From: Ehretia macrophylla | Taxonomy: Eukaryota; Streptophyta; Magnoliopsida; Boraginales; Ehretiaceae | Length of the DNA stretch: 64,000 bases | Direction: 5' to 3' | Assembly: GCA_037974665.1 (NCBI GenBank) | Contig: CM075775.1 | Location: 30,385,732-30,449,731, forward strand | Shown: piece after piece, positions 14,770-28,985 of the stretch | Position numbering within the stretch: the first letter of the stretch is position 1 | Layout of the letters: every line of letters starts with the position of its first letter | Notes under the pieces: generated by a model | What the model was told of the DNA's origin: nothing | What the model saw: only the letters and a program-made list of their open reading frames with translations | Databases searched by the model: none | Made by a program: the position numbers and the translations under genes

Positions 14770-17700
14770 ATGCATTCCCATCACTTGCTACTCGAAGAGC
14801 CAATCAGGATGGCTTCCATCCTCGAGCCCTCCAAAGCCGTCAGTTTCCAATTTTTTTTCCCTATTTTCCCTTTTTTTTTTTTCAACAATCTCACTTTAGA
14901 TCTATCTATATATCTATATATATGTATGTATAGTTTTAGATGGTTCGATTTATTGAATAGGTTTGATTTGTATTGCAGAGTTTTTTCCCAGCAATGACGA
15001 AGATCGTTGGGACGCTTGGCCCACGCTCTCGATCTGTTGACGTCATCTCTGGTTGTCTTAAGACTGGAATGTCTGGTAATTTTATCAATATCTCAAATCT
15101 CTTCCTTTTTTTTTGATTTTCTTTTGAATTTTATGGTTATTTATTTAGTGATGAAAGTTGCAAAAAGCGAAGATTGATTTTTTTTGGGGAAAAATTGTGC
15201 AGTTGCCAGATTTGACTTTTCATGGGGAGACGCAGAGTATCATCAGGAGACATTGGAGAATTTGAGGGCTGCTATCAAGTCCACTAAGAAGCTCTGTGCG
15301 GTATGTTTTACTGTTCTATATACATATATATGTATATGTGAATATATAATGTAAAATATGTATATGTGCATGTATTATGTAAAATATATATCTCAATATT
15401 TCCCTCAGGGCCAGTGCAGGTTTACCCGGCTTGTAACTTTAGTGTCCCATAGCATTAGTCGGGCAAAGCTTAGATACCATGGATTTCAATATATATATAT
15501 CAATATTGTATCTGATGTTTCTTATTCTTAATTTTTTAATTACCATTTCTAGCTTGCAATTTAGTGATCGGATTCTAATTTTTAATTTTTTTTAAAAAAA
15601 TTATCCTTTTTTTCCTTCTCCTTAGTGCCATTTGTGCTCAGTTTGATTTTCAGAAGGCCCGTTGTTTGCTGTGTGGAAAACTAGGTTTAACAAAACTAAG
15701 AGAATTCAATCTTTGTTTTGTACCCGATATTTTGTGTCATTGAGTTGCCCGAAATTTTGTTTCATTGGAGTTGGTTGGATACTCTACTGTTTCGTATTTG
15801 CTTATACTGGAGAAAACTTGATTTCGCAAAGGAGAAATGAGAATTTCGATAATTGTTCTGTTCCACAATCAGTTGAAAGGGAAAATTATGATTTCCTTTT
15901 TGTAATAAACTCCTCCCCAAAGATTCGAGAAAAAGAGAAAAGAGTAAGCAAAGAATACGAAGAAGAGGGTCGCATCAATTTAAATTTTTAGTGTCTGATA
16001 TTTTAGCTATACGAATATCCTGCTGAAACAACATTTTTGTTGCTGACATAAATTAGGGTTTCAGTTAGTAATCATGAAAATTTGAAATTTTGGATTTCTA
16101 ATCCATGCATGAGCATGTATTTGTTCTTTTGCAAAATCCTCATGCAAGCAAATGGAGGCAATAAGAATTCAAAAACCAACTGTTTTTCACGTTTTTCAGG
16201 TTATGCTAGATACTGTGGGTCCCGAGCTGCAGGTTGTGAATAAGAGTGAGAATCCTATTTCACTTAAGGCAGATGGAACTGTCATTTTGACACCTGATCA
16301 AACTAGAGAAGCTTCTTCTGAAGTATTGCCAATCAACTTTGCTGGACTATCTAAGGTTCGTGTTCTCAATTTGTCTCATCTTTTTGTTGTTATATTTTCC
16401 TTGCTAATTGGTTCTGTTGGGTTATAAAAAATATTATGAAAGTTAAAGGACTAATTTTTCTGGTTTTCTATCATCTGTTATGTTCTAATCAGTAGTGGGT
16501 ATTTTATTAAGATTGTACCTCAACTTTGAAAACCCGAATTTTGATTTGATTAGCTCGTTTCTTCTTAGTAAATTAGTTAACAGTTAAGGGCTTTTTTGTT
16601 TCTTCTAATACTAGAATAGTAACTTTCATTGTTGTACTGCAAGCCAGATACTGTTCATTCTCATACAACCCATTCGTGAAATTTCAGCGGCTCTTTTCTT
16701 GTTCAATTAGTTCTAGGATCGTTTCTTTCGGTGTTCTACCGCATTCCTACGACGTTCTGAGCGCTAAACTACAGTCTTGGCTCCTTTTTTTGCAGGCTGT
16801 GAAGGAGGGAGACACCATTTTTATGGGTCAATACTTGTTCACAGGCAGTGAAACAACTTCTGTTTGGCTGGAGGTATGAGTGTGCTTGGATGGATAACTT
16901 TTGTTGGACTTGCCAATTTGTCCTCTTTGTTTTTGTGCCTTCTGATTCCCTTGCTTCTTTCCTGTTAGTCTTGTTATTATATGTCACTTTATATTTTATT
17001 TTTTCCTTTTTATCTATTCTGTTTTTGGAAAATAATATTAAATGTCTTTCTGGTGTAAAATCATATGCTCTTCTGCGAAGTCGGACCATACGTGCTTCTT
17101 GTACAATTGGGAAAATTTGGACAGTGACTGTGCGCTCTTGACTGAACTTATGATTTGGTTGCCCAGGTAGCTGAAGTGAAAAATGATGATGTAGTCTGCG
17201 TAATTAAAAACTCTGCAACCTTGGCTGGAGCATTATTCACTCTGCATGCTTCTCAAATTCGCATCGATCTGCCTACCCTCTCTGATAAGGATAAGGAGGT
17301 AAGAAAAAGGAACTTCTATGCTTATGTGGATCCATGAGTCCTCTTTAGTTATGTCAATTTGGAGAGTTTCCCCAAGACCATTTGGTCTCTTGGGTCTAGC
17401 AATAATCTGCCCCATTGTTAATGTCCTTTCCATTTTGAGGTGTCCCATAATTTGAGTACCTTTTAGGATCTAATGCAAGATACAGTACACAATTCCAATT
17501 CTATCCTCCTTTGGGATTTCTTGGACCCACTTTAAAATCTTATTGAAAAGTGAAGGGTAAATTGGCAAACTTAGTAACTCACAAACCCCAAAAAGGTAAA
17601 TTGGTAAACTTAGTAACTTACCAATACAAACCCCAAAAATAAAATGGATGAATTCCGCAAAGGGACTCTACTCACTCAATCAGTGGATGCTTGGACTAGT

Positions 17701-20700
17701 TTGGTAATTCTCATGGATCTAAAGGGTTCAGACCTCATTTTGTTTTGTGATTACTTTTTTGTGATAAAAGTATATTACTTGAATAAGTTTTTATACCACA
17801 TAGAGAAGGCTTTCATCTTTGCTAAGTTCTGCTCCTATATGCTAGTGTGAATTCATAATGGTTATTATAAGTGAGGCCTCTTTAAGATAGAAGTGTGCAA
17901 GGGCACTCTGGTACTCACCACTATATGCGGAGAAAGCACATCACATATCATTTTGTTCTTATTTATATCTTGTTCCCTTAGTGTGCACTCTTTTTACCTG
18001 TTTATTTCCCATTGTTTCCTTCATGAGAGGTGTTCGGAAACAAACTGTACATTTTATATCCGTGCAAACTTATTTCAGGTCATAAGCACTTGGGGTGTTA
18101 AAAACAAAATTGACTTTCTCTCACTATCTTATACAAGGCATGCAGAAGATGTTCGTGAGGTATGTTGATTCTGAATTTGGTTTTCTGCATTGCTATGTTT
18201 TAATGTTCTTCTGGATTTTTGAATTTATTCTGGATGTTTAAGTAACAAAAGATTATGTGAATCTTGTGTGCCAAAATGTAGGCACGTGAATACCTCTCTA
18301 AACTTGGTGATCTAAGTCAGACTCAAATTTTTGCCAAAATTGAGAATGTAGAGGTGAGTTTTCATGTTTGCTGTACTTTGACAATAGCTTCTTCCTATGA
18401 CAATAACTGTCAATTGGTATGGAACTTGACTGTTCACTTCTTTGTCTTTTCATATTTCTAGGGTTTAACCCATTTTGATGAAATCCTACAAGAGGCAGAT
18501 GGAATCATTCTTTCCCGTGGAAACCTTGGTATAGATCTCCCACCAGAAAAGGTTAGTTTCTGTAGTGCTTGAAAATGAAATTACTTACTTTAATGCCTAG
18601 ATCAGTGGACTTTTATGTCAATGAGAGCCATCCTCACTACCAATGATGAAATCAATTTATCTGTGTGTATGTTATGCACTTGTACTCTCAAATTTTGCTT
18701 GCCTACATAATTAGAAGTATGCTTAGAGTTCATTGCATTTAGTTTTTCAGTTGTTGGCACATCTGCTGGGATAAGTTTTTAAAATATTGTTACACAAGGT
18801 TTCTTAGACATAATTCTTGAAAATAAAGTGTCGCAGAGTGAATTTTGGAAAAGATGCGTATAAGAAGTCTATTACTTGGAGAATTTGTTTAGGCGTTTAA
18901 TTTGTTGGTCTGGTATGTGTTTCATATATATGAACACATAATGCTTTATAGGTTAATATGATGTTCAAATTGCAGTGCCAAGATTTGTTTTGTGTAAGCC
19001 AAATGTAGATCCATATGTACAAATACATGTAAGTTTCTCGTCAACTCAATATCCAATAGAAGATTTATGAATAATAGAAACATAAGAGTAAGCTAGAACA
19101 TAATGGTAAAGTGCCAGGCTTTCATTCTGTTGTACTTTTCAGAAGTGATAGATTTTGACTAATTGCACCCCAAGGGGGTGCTTTCACAAAACAAAAATAC
19201 CTTCCTTGAGAGTTCCGATAACAACCCAAGATTAAGGACAAGAAGTGTAAACCATTACTACTGCTATTGTACTGACATGCATTATTGTATCATTGATGTA
19301 TAGCATAATTCTACTTTTTTATTTTTATTTTTTACATTGGTTTTGTTACTAATTCTAATCATACTAGCTGATTTTTATTTGCAGGTGTTCTTGTTTCAGA
19401 AAGCTGCGGTTCATAAGTGTAATATGGCTGGAAAGCCTGCAGTTGTGACGCGCGTTGTTGATAGTATGACTGACAATTTACGACCTACTCGTGCAGAAGC
19501 AACTGATGTTGCTAATGCTGTATTGGATGGTAAGTCACTTTTTTAACAGCAGGAGTTTGTATTTAATGGTGCGATATTAGGGTCCTTCACATTAACAACT
19601 ATATAGTCGGCCATCTGGAGCTTGAATGAGTTTGATTGTTCGGATAGAAACTTTCTAGATAATTCTGTTGCCCCTTAACATTTCCTTTAAACAGTTTAAT
19701 AAAAACCAAGACAATATTTATGTAATCAATTTTGCAGGAACTGATGCAATTCTTCTTGGTGCTGAGACTTTGCGTGGTTTATATCCTGTTGAGACAATTT
19801 CTACTGTTGGAAAAATCTGTGCTGAGGTAGGCTTTATATTGGTATTTGTGAATGCGGGGCTGCTTTATTAAAAATCTCCTTGTATATGAGGCCATTTTGT
19901 GCTATTTTATGCTTTTTTTAGTTATAAATTATGGTAAGCTTTCATCCAAAATGGAGCATCATCTTTTAAATTGATATTGCAGGCAGAGAAGGTTTTCAAT
20001 CAAGACTTGTACTTCAAGAGAACTGTCAAGTTTGTTGGAGAACCCATGACCCACTTAGAATCTATTGCGTCATCTGCGGTATCTTGGAATTGTATACATC
20101 TCTTTTGTACCAGTTGCATGGGAAGCCTTGAACTTCTAAAATTTACTTATTCTTTCTTATTTAGGTACGAGCGGCCATTAAGGTCAAGGCATCTGTTATT
20201 ATTTGTTTCACTTCATCTGGAAGGGCTGCAAGGTACTTTATTTTCTGGATGCTCATTGGATATATTTGAACATTTTTAATTTTATGTTTCTTCGGAGTAG
20301 CTTAATTGGCATGCATAATGCAGATTAATAGCTAAGTATAGGCCAACAATGCCTGTGCTATCAGTTGTCATCCCTCGACTCAAGACAAATCAATTGAAGT
20401 GGAGTTTCAGCGGTGCATTTGAGGTTTGCCTTCAGCACAAAATATATACAAGTCTTGTTTGTGACATATTTTGGCTCATTTCTTGCATGACGTGAGATAG
20501 AAATGTGTTATCCATTATAGAAACCGAACTCGCTATGAAAGAGTTGGTTTGCCTCATCACTCACTCCCAGTAAGGCATTAATTGGCTGCAGAATGAAAAC
20601 TTGCTAATAGTTGTCTCTTTTCTTGCCTCTGATTGTCGAATACCGGAGAATTGATTGTCAGAATTTCAGCTTTTAACCCCTCAGATGGAAATTTCTTTGT

Positions 20701-22153
20701 TAGCAGTCGGGAAACGAGTTCTTTCTGATCTTGTCTGCTCAATTTTTTTGTTGGGGGATTGCATAATCATATCTTGATGAAAGAAATACTTTATTATTAA
20801 TCATTAATAATTTTCTTCTTGAACCTCCCTTAGGCCTAGAAAATACATCCCTACTGTAATAATGTTAGATCAGTATTATGGACAGATTTTTGCTTCCATA
20901 CTTTAACATAAGAAACAATGCAAATTATTCTTTTGCTTCTGTCCTTTTTGCTCATTGCACACCAGAATTCTTACCAGTCTCCATCATAAATTTGAGTAGA
21001 CAGTTTGAATGGAGAGTGCATGTAGCTAATATTAAATTGCCACTGTCATTATGTATTTCTCTCTCTACTTGTCACCGAGCGTTTGACTGATTTTTGCTTT
21101 ATGCTACTATATTGATCTTTTATTCTTGCCATGATATCTCAACTATCTGATGCTTGAGCTCTGGAGCTTATATTCATTCCTTTTTGAACTGTCAGGCAAG
21201 GCAATCACTTATAGTCAGAGGTCTTTTCCCCTTGCTCGCTGATCCTCGACATCCTGTAAGTTTTTATTTGATGGTTAGAGATTTCCATCTCTGCTAATTT
21301 GAATCTAATTAACCTCAATAGTATATCTGTATCATGTCTCTCACTGAAACAAGCACGCAATGTGGTTTAAGCAATTGAGAAAATACATGAAGTGAGAAAT
21401 AATATTCCTTTCTGAACAGAGATGGGGCCTCTACATGAAGTGACAAAATACAGTTTTTAACTTCTAAATTTATCATTGGAAATTAGAAAGATGACGTTAC
21501 CCCAATTCCTCCTCCTTTGATGTATAGATCGGATGAAGTCTTTAATTTCTTGGAAATTAGAAAGATGACGTTACTCCAATGCCTCCTCCTTTGATGTATA
21601 GACCGGATGAAATCTTTAATTTCTTTACAAGTTTTTAATGCAGTTCTCCCCGTATCTTACTTCTGTAAGTCTGTTAATATATAACTTTCTCTTGATCATT
21701 GCTTGACTGCAACATTGTTTCTGGTTGTTCTACCTCTATGTGGTGGCTCTGTGATACGTCGAGTTTTATTCTATGCACTTGTTAGTCCTCTGTTTCTCCA
21801 CCTTAATTTAGTTGCATAGGTAGTATCTTCAGTAAAGCATACATGGTTACACGGTGCAAATTCATGGCTGGCAGCGAACAAATGATATGCATACTTTCAG
21901 TGATATAGTGTCTTTTTGTGTAAGAAGAGTACGGTGTCATATACTTATTATGTTCTTATGTTAATCGATCCCCAAGCCTTAATGTATGAATATGTTGCAG
22001 GCCGAGTCTACAAACGCTACTAATGAGTCGGTTCTGAAAGTTGCACTTGATCATGGAAAAACCTCAGGAGTCATCAAGTCGCACGATAGAGTTGTCGTTT
22101 GCCAGAAAGTTGGAGATGCATCCGTGGTTAAGATTATTGAGCTTGAAGATTAA
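14770..22153 (+). CDS. Pyruvate kinase, cytosolic type
   Basis: Sixteen exons join in frame: 14770..14838, 14979..15075, 15203..15300, 16200..16355, 16796..16873, 17167..17298, 18079..18159, 18282..18353, 18462..18551, 19385..19529, 19738..19826, 19983..20078, 20165..20232, 20324..20423, 21196..21255, 22001..22153. The total is 1584 nt, 527 aa. The enzyme transfers phosphate from phosphoenolpyruvate to ADP, the last step of glycolysis. Landmarks in order: [20 protein letters not shown] (first barrel strand, here with a divergent loop), [23 protein letters not shown], the B-domain region, [36 protein letters not shown] (catalytic Lys and Glu), [60 protein letters not shown], and a C-terminal domain ending VVKIIELED. 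No transit peptide is present; the start [14 protein letters not shown] matches the plant cytosolic subgroup that includes At2g36580 and At3g52990. It looks intact. Confidence 0.96.
21477..21624. repeat. 74-bp tandem duplication inside pyruvate kinase intron 15
   Basis: Two direct copies start at 21477 and 21551, each beginning TGGAAATTAGAAAGATGACG and ending around TTTAATTTCTT, with a handful of substitutions between them. It lies between exons 15 and 16 and should not affect the protein. Confidence 0.75.
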
Positions 22154-22846
22154 GGTTGTGCTTCGTTTGCTCTCTTGTTGAGCTATTCTTATTGTCCTTA
22201 ACTTTAAGATTTGCGACGGCTGCTATAGCCTGCAGACCCTTCACCGTCGGGTTTGAACCTAAGAGGGTTTTGTGTTTCATTCACAATGTGAATGTGTACT
22301 GGTGCCCTTTTGATTGATTGAAGCTGGCATTAATAGTATATTGATTTTGTGGGCTTCCATCACCTTATTATGTGAGGAATTTACAACTATTTAATCTAAA
22401 GCTGAATATGCTAGTCTTGTTTTGAACAATCGTAGGAACCAATTAATAAAAAAGTTCATGAAAACTGAATCTGTTCTTCTTAGTACTTTTTCTGATATTC
22501 TACCCTTTCTCTTTAATGCAGTATTATATTGAATTCATCCCGAGACTATGAATTTTGTGGTGCAACGTTAAGTCCAGATTAGTCTAGTGTGAAGAACTGG
22601 TCTTGAACCTGAAATATTTTGAACAGTGATCTATTATCTTAATCGCTCTATTCAGTCTTTGGGAGCTGATATTCTACCTTCATATTTCTATAGCTGTTGA
22701 GACTATAATTATTGGTTAAGTATAATTAATAGTGAAGTTTCGAACCTCTGTCAAATTCAAATTTATGAACGTTACAGCACTTGCTAAATCTATACCGTTA
22801 AAAGGTAGAGAGCCCCTTTAATCTGTAGAGCTATGTACTGAAAATA
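22154..22846. other. Pyruvate kinase 3' UTR and flank, duplicated at 54318-54640
   Basis: It follows the stop codon directly. From about 22299 on, the sequence can be aligned with 54318-54640, for example GGTGCCCTTTTGATTGATTG followed by AAGCTGGCA, and later TTGAACCTGAAATATTTTGA against a diverged counterpart. This marks the left edge of the segmental duplication described under copy A and copy B. Confidence 0.6.
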
Positions 22847-25230
22847 GGGAAATTCTAGGACCCGGGCTCCCCGCTTCGGGGAATAACAAGCAATCAACAC
22901 GTGGCAGTGGACCCGTGTGTATTAATGGTGTATCAGATGAGATGAAGACAAAAATTAAGATTAATTGTCTTTTATACCCATACACATGTGGCGGTAGGAC
23001 CGGGAAGCATTTAATGAAGGCAGATTAAAATAGATGGTGTAAGGTGATGATATCTCTATTATACCCTCATGTCGTACATAAAATGTCTATTATGTCCTCA
23101 CAATGGATATTTAAAATCTTGAAAAATAAAAACAAAATAGTGGTCAAATGACAAAAAAAGACACTGATGAGTAAAGGCAAAATAGCTACTAAATGCGAAT
23201 GAGGACAAGTGATTAATAAAAGAGTGATTTAGAAATGATCAAAATAGGCAAATAAACGAAGACAAGGACATGTAGAATGAATAGTAATGTATGAAATTAC
23301 CAAAGTAAAGTTTTAAATTTTCATTTTTTGCGCTCAAATTTGGAGAGCCTTTTTCCTCATATCATATAGGTTCATTATTTTTCTTTTGAAATTAATGGGG
23401 CTAATAGTAACGCATGAGTATGATTCTACCGTTATATATTTTGTCATTTATAAAAGTCAACAATTGACTATTTCTCGTAAATTAAAAGAGAACATAATTA
23501 AAATGATAATTATAAATCGAGTTTAAAATCGATTGAATGGACTTAACATACAAGAAACTAACATGTGATGAGAAATGTTTTACAACTAAAATATCATATG
23601 TGTTTAATGGCGAGAAAATTAACCTATATAATATTTTATATTTGATCAACATTGAAAATTATAAATCCCTTAATGCATGTAATGACCATGAGAATTCATG
23701 ATTTGGTCGGTCTCCTATGTCATAGTATCTCACGGTTCAATCGACTAGTTACAACATAAAAAAATTTCAGCTTTCAAAATAAAGAATTGAAATGTCTCTT
23801 AAATTATGACATAATTAAAGTATTTTAATAATGAAACCAAGCATAATAATAATTTTAATTGCGCTTAACATACATGGAACTAAAAGTAGGATCAACTAGT
23901 TATAACGAGAAGTTATATTTTGATTTTGATTTGAATTTTGTTATAGCGAGAAATTAAAGGTTCATTTGCAATTAGATTTTGTAAAAGCGAAATCTTCAAT
24001 TTTGACTTTCACTCTTGCTTTCAATTGTGTATGTTTACTCACTAATCAAAATTATCTCACCACCTATTGTAATGAAACCTTAAATGTGTATACAATCATA
24101 TTCATGACAATAGATTACAGTTATTGGCAAGAAGTCAGTTTTAAACATATCATCAATTATTTAATACTTCTTGTCATTAAAAGTATCATCAATTATATAG
24201 GATTTTGGGTACCCAATTGGTGGTCTCCCTTAATATATGGATGACCATTATTCGAATCTTAGAGATAGGGTATATATATAGTTTTTTAAAAGGGGTACCA
24301 TCAACTATATATGTATATATACACATATATTATAGGAGTATCATATTACAAGAACAAATATTTGGCTATTGTAATGGTAATGTTTTTATTGGGCTTATCG
24401 TTTCATATGACAAATTTGGATCTCTTTGATTGATGATAAGGTGATTTACAAAAGATAATAACTCTAAAGCCATCCCATAACATGTGGCAACCTATTTTTA
24501 AGCGATCTTTATTTTAGTTTCATTATAACAATATGCCTTACCTAAAATAACATAGTAATATTTTATTATTAGTTCTACTTTTTCAATTTTAAACTTTTGA
24601 CTTCTCACATTTAATTTAGACATTCATTATTATAACTCTGATGATGTTTTGATTCTCGATTATGACAATTAGTTAAAAATGCGATTGGTTTGAAATGAAT
24701 GGCGAATAGCTCGTCAATTTAATATCAGGTCATGAGTTTCTTGTTTGAGTGAATCAAGGTTCGTTCGATTTTAAACAATTTTCTCATTATTTATTTAGTA
24801 AAATTGCTAATAGACGTCGTGTTTTTTTATATTAAAAATTCTATATAACATAAGTTTATAAATAAGAAAATTTAATTTCTAATTATATACTCTTATCTTT
24901 TGATTTCAAATTTTTAAGAACAATTTTTACTAACTATAAATCTAGGTTGAGTTCAATATCCAATAAAGTTTTCAAGAGCTCCATTTTATTACGATTTTCA
25001 ATAGCTCATATACTTTCTTATGTTATTTAAATTCTCTTAGGAATATAAATTTAATATTAAAGAAAAAGCTAATATAATATTTTAAAAATTAGAATATGGA
25101 TCATATCATTAATTTATCACCATATTTTCAATACCTATTTAGCATGTTCTATGTATATGCTTATTTAACATGTAAAATTAAGAGAGAGAGAAAAAAAGTT
25201 CGTGATTTTGATAAAAAATGATAATTTACA

Positions 25231-25673
25231 TAGTGTTTGGATTGCACAAAGAAATGGAAAGGAAAGTAAAGTGGAGGAAAAAAAATAAAGGAAAGGAAAG
25301 AAAATGAATTATCTTGTTTGGATTGCAAAAAAATAATAATGGAAAGGAAAGTAAAGGATTTTATGGTCTTTTGTTTGGAAAGGAAAGAAAAAATATAATT
25401 TTAAATGTAAAATTACTTAAGTACCCTTTTTATTTTTATAACCATGAGATATGTAGGGACAAAAAAGACTTGTTGTGGTGAAACCTTTCCTTTCCCCTGC
25501 AAACACCCAAAATTGGAAGGTTTAAAAAATTCATCCAATTAAAGAAAATGGAAGGATTTTCGTACCCCTTCATTTTCTTTATTTATTTCAAAATTACAAT
25601 CCAAACAAGGGAAAAAATTTCTTATCCCCTTTCCTTCCTTTACTTTCCTTTAAAAATATGAACCCAAACAAGT
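25231..25673. repeat. MITE-like inverted repeat built on TGTTTGGATTG / GGAAAGGAAAG
   Basis: The left arm reads TGTTTGGATTGC followed by GGAAAGGAAAGTAAAG. Inverted counterparts occur near 25560-25670 (ACAATCCAAACAAG, then CTTTACTTTCCTTT and CCCAAACAAG). A second internal copy of the left-arm motif starts near 25315, giving two nested inverted pairs. Exact ends and target duplication are not clear. It lies inside the larger element at 22847. Confidence 0.5.
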
Positions 25674-26711
25674 TGTTAGAGTTGAAATGAAGGAATACTA
25701 GGATATAATTGTCTAGGTGTGCATATTTGTAGCTTGTCAATGCATTAAATGCATTATACCATGAGTTACTAATTTTGTACAATTTTATTTGATGACCATA
25801 ATGCCCATAATTTATCTTAGTGGAATCTAACATCATGTTGCCTTAATCCAACGACTAAAATTTCTCCACAACAAAACAACGACCAAATCTGAACCATTAA
25901 ATCAAAGTACTGGAATCTAACACTCCACCACTCCATCCAACGACCAAGGGCTTCCACAACACAACGAGCAAATCTGAACTATTGATTAAATCAAGCAAAT
26001 AAAACATGTTTTCTCTTTCTTTGTCACACAAACATCGTTTTATCTCCCCCTCTACAGTTCTTTCCAATAAGTTCCCATCCATTTTTTTCTTCATCAAAAC
26101 TTTAACCAAAAAAAAAAAAAATCTTTAACAATTTGCAAAATCTATTAAAAATACCTATATTTATTGTATTATAATTAATTATATGAATAAATATTCTTAA
26201 TTTTTTTCTCATCTGATCCCAAACCTCCATCTCCGATAGCTTTGTGTGTGGTGGTGTTTGTTGTGTTAGAGGTGGGGTTCATCTAAGTACTTTTCATTCA
26301 TTTGTTTTCCTCATCCGATCCCAAATCTGTAAATCTATTTTTATGTTTTATTTTTTGCTAAATAAATCCGTTTTATGTCATGTAATAAGTGAGATTTACT
26401 TATTTTTGGCGTTTCTGCATTTTTCATTAAGTTCAATAGTAAAGATTGTATTTTTCAGGTGTTTTCTACTTTTCTGTGATTATCCGAGGAGGGTTTGGTT
26501 GCATTTTAGTTGATATTTCAGGAATATTCAGTAATTTTAGAAGTGAGTATTGCGCTTTTTTGTGGTAGCATTGAACAAATTGCATTAATTTTACCAGCAT
26601 TTCCTATGTGGGTTCCATGACAAACCAAAAAACCTAAGGGGAATAAAGTAATTCTGCATCAAATATAATTAATAATTTAAAAAGGTTACAAATCAATACA
26701 ATGTGGGTCCC

Positions 26712-28549
26712 TGATGTGACTGTATTTACAGCACTCAAACCTTGGTATTTGTACTATATTTGCATCTTAATTTGGGAATTATTGCAATACTTTGATATTT
26801 TTGATGTAATGTAGGATGACACAGAAAAGTGGAAAATCAGATCTAAATGATCCAAATTACAAGTGAAGAAGTCAAGAATGGGGAAGCACGAGAAGCGGTT
26901 GAAGAATGAAGCTCATAGAGAAGAAATTTGGCTGAAACTAGCACGAAATCGGACTCGGAATAATGACCCAGATGATCTCAAATAGTGACCCATGTCTGTT
27001 TTTGACAAATCATATCCGTTTTTTGGGTAGAAACAACCTTCTGAGAAAAATGCAGGACATAGTCCTATGCGTGGCGTGATTTTAGCCAAATTCCATCGTT
27101 TGGAGGGTCAAAATAGTGAAAAACGCCTGAAGATGTTGCGGTCAATGAACCGGTCAAAGTCAAAGACAAACTCAAGTGTTGACCAAGAATTGAAACCTGT
27201 AGAGGAAGAATTTGGCCAAACAGAGTGCAAAAAAGGGACTTAGAACGCCGAATAACCTTGGAATAGCATTGGTCAACTTTTCGGTCAATGCGTGAATAGT
27301 AACGATCAATGCATGAACAGTAAAAATGCGTGCAAAATACGTGAATATTAGTATCTGCGTGAATAGCAGTCGCGTGAATAGTAGTCGCCTAAATAGTAGC
27401 CAAGTTTTCCTATAAATAGACATCTTCCATCTTCATATTTTCTCACAATTTTTGAGAGCTTTGGAATAGTTTTCCAATATTTTCAATTTTTGTTAAGTTA
27501 TTTTTATAGTTCTTATTTAGGATTTTGCTTAAATAGCTATATACGGAAGAAGTCCTGCCTAGTGGCTCTTATTCAGGGGCATTATGCCTGAATAGCTACT
27601 GTACAACGGAAATCCTAAGGTTCATTTTTGAGCCTTTACTAAAAAATAGCTTTTATTCGGGGGGAAGTTCTGCCCGAATAGCTATAGAAATTATGTTCAG
27701 ACCTGGAGTTCAGAAATACGCATTCGTCAATACGGGCGAGCCTTTCTTGACTCTCTTTTATTTGTATAAACTCGTATTTATTATGTTTGAGTAGAATTCT
27801 TATCTAGGGTAGGATATTGTAAATAATGGTCTTTTAATATATGGTCTCGGATTCGGATAATTTAATTTTAATGCAATATATGACTTGTATTAATTAAATA
27901 TTGTCTTTCATACATAATGCTTTTAAGTAGATGATATGATTGCTTTATTTTCGTGTCATATATCCATGCTTTAATAGTGAATCAATAGCTTGACAACCTT
28001 AAAGATTCCAAGAAATTGTAGGTAATGCTTTTAAGTAGACCATAGTTTCTAGACTAGTAAGGAGATGTTGATTACTTATGTTGAAACAGACATTTTACAC
28101 TAGGTTGCAAGGACAGATCCATACTATGGCTATATGCTCGTAGATGGAACGACACCTACATCAGAGTTAGTAATCGAGATTTTAATAGACTAAGATAATT
28201 GACTAAGTTAATGCTTGTAGCTTAACCTCTTGTATAGAATTTAAGATCCCGGATGCTGAGCCTACATTAATTGCCTTATTTGCATATTTGATCCCTAGAT
28301 ATTCTTCCGTATTTGGCTAAACCAAAACCTTAGTTTTTAGTTTACATTTTTACCCGTTACTCAAACATCTTTTCAAACTGTCACTTACCGCTTTAAACAC
28401 TTTCACACATTACACTAACTAACTAACGAGTTTCCTTGTGGATACGATTCGGCACTCTTTGCACACTACACTACAAGGTCCGTGCACTTGCGGGTTATTA
28501 AAACTTGGTTATTTTGCACATATTTATAACACACACCAAGTAGCGATCA
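26712..28549 (+). repeat. 5' LTR of the Athila-like element
   Basis: It starts TGATGTGACTG and ends GTAGCGATCA, with the same termini as the 3' LTR. Length is 1838 bp. A tract of short repeats built on GTGAATAGTA occurs near 27290-27410, followed by CTATAAATAG (near 27411), a plausible promoter for the element. Confidence 0.9.
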
Positions 28550-28555
28550 AGTTTT

Positions 28556-28573
28556 TGGCGCCGTTGCCGGGGA
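28556..28573 (+). other. Primer-binding site, tRNA-Asp type
   Basis: TGGCGCCGTTGCCGGGGA lies six bases after the left LTR. This string is the usual primer-binding site of Athila/Tat-lineage elements and is complementary to the 3' end of plant tRNA-Asp. Confidence 0.85.
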
Positions 28574-28985
28574 AGCACGACCTAGTTTAGTTTTTGAATT
28601 ATTTGTGAACTTGTTTTAAGTGTTGTAATTATTGTTTATATTGTTTATATTCATTTTAAATTGTATAAATTTTATTGCTACTTGTAAAGTATATTAGAAA
28701 TATATTGCATATAGTTTCATTTCGTATTAAAGTTTATAAATTTTGTATATTGTCTGTATTATATTTGCACATAAACAATTTTTATTATACTTTGTTAAAA
28801 TAGATTACACATATACTTAGCTTATTTTCTATCTTTATTTTAAGTACTCAGTTTATTTTATGTAGTTACTTATTGCAATTAGCTTTAGTTTATTTTGCAT
28901 GCACGGGCGTCGTTCCTTAAATTCGAAACTCGCCCATTTTGATCCCGAGCTCTAGAAAACTCCACAAAGGAGAGTCCAAGTCCCG

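Noticed and set aside
14449-14784. Minus-strand open frame of 111 codons opposite the pyruvate kinase 5' UTR
   Set aside because: Phe/Leu-rich product from the complement of a purine-rich leader; no motif, and it overlaps the first pyruvate kinase exon.
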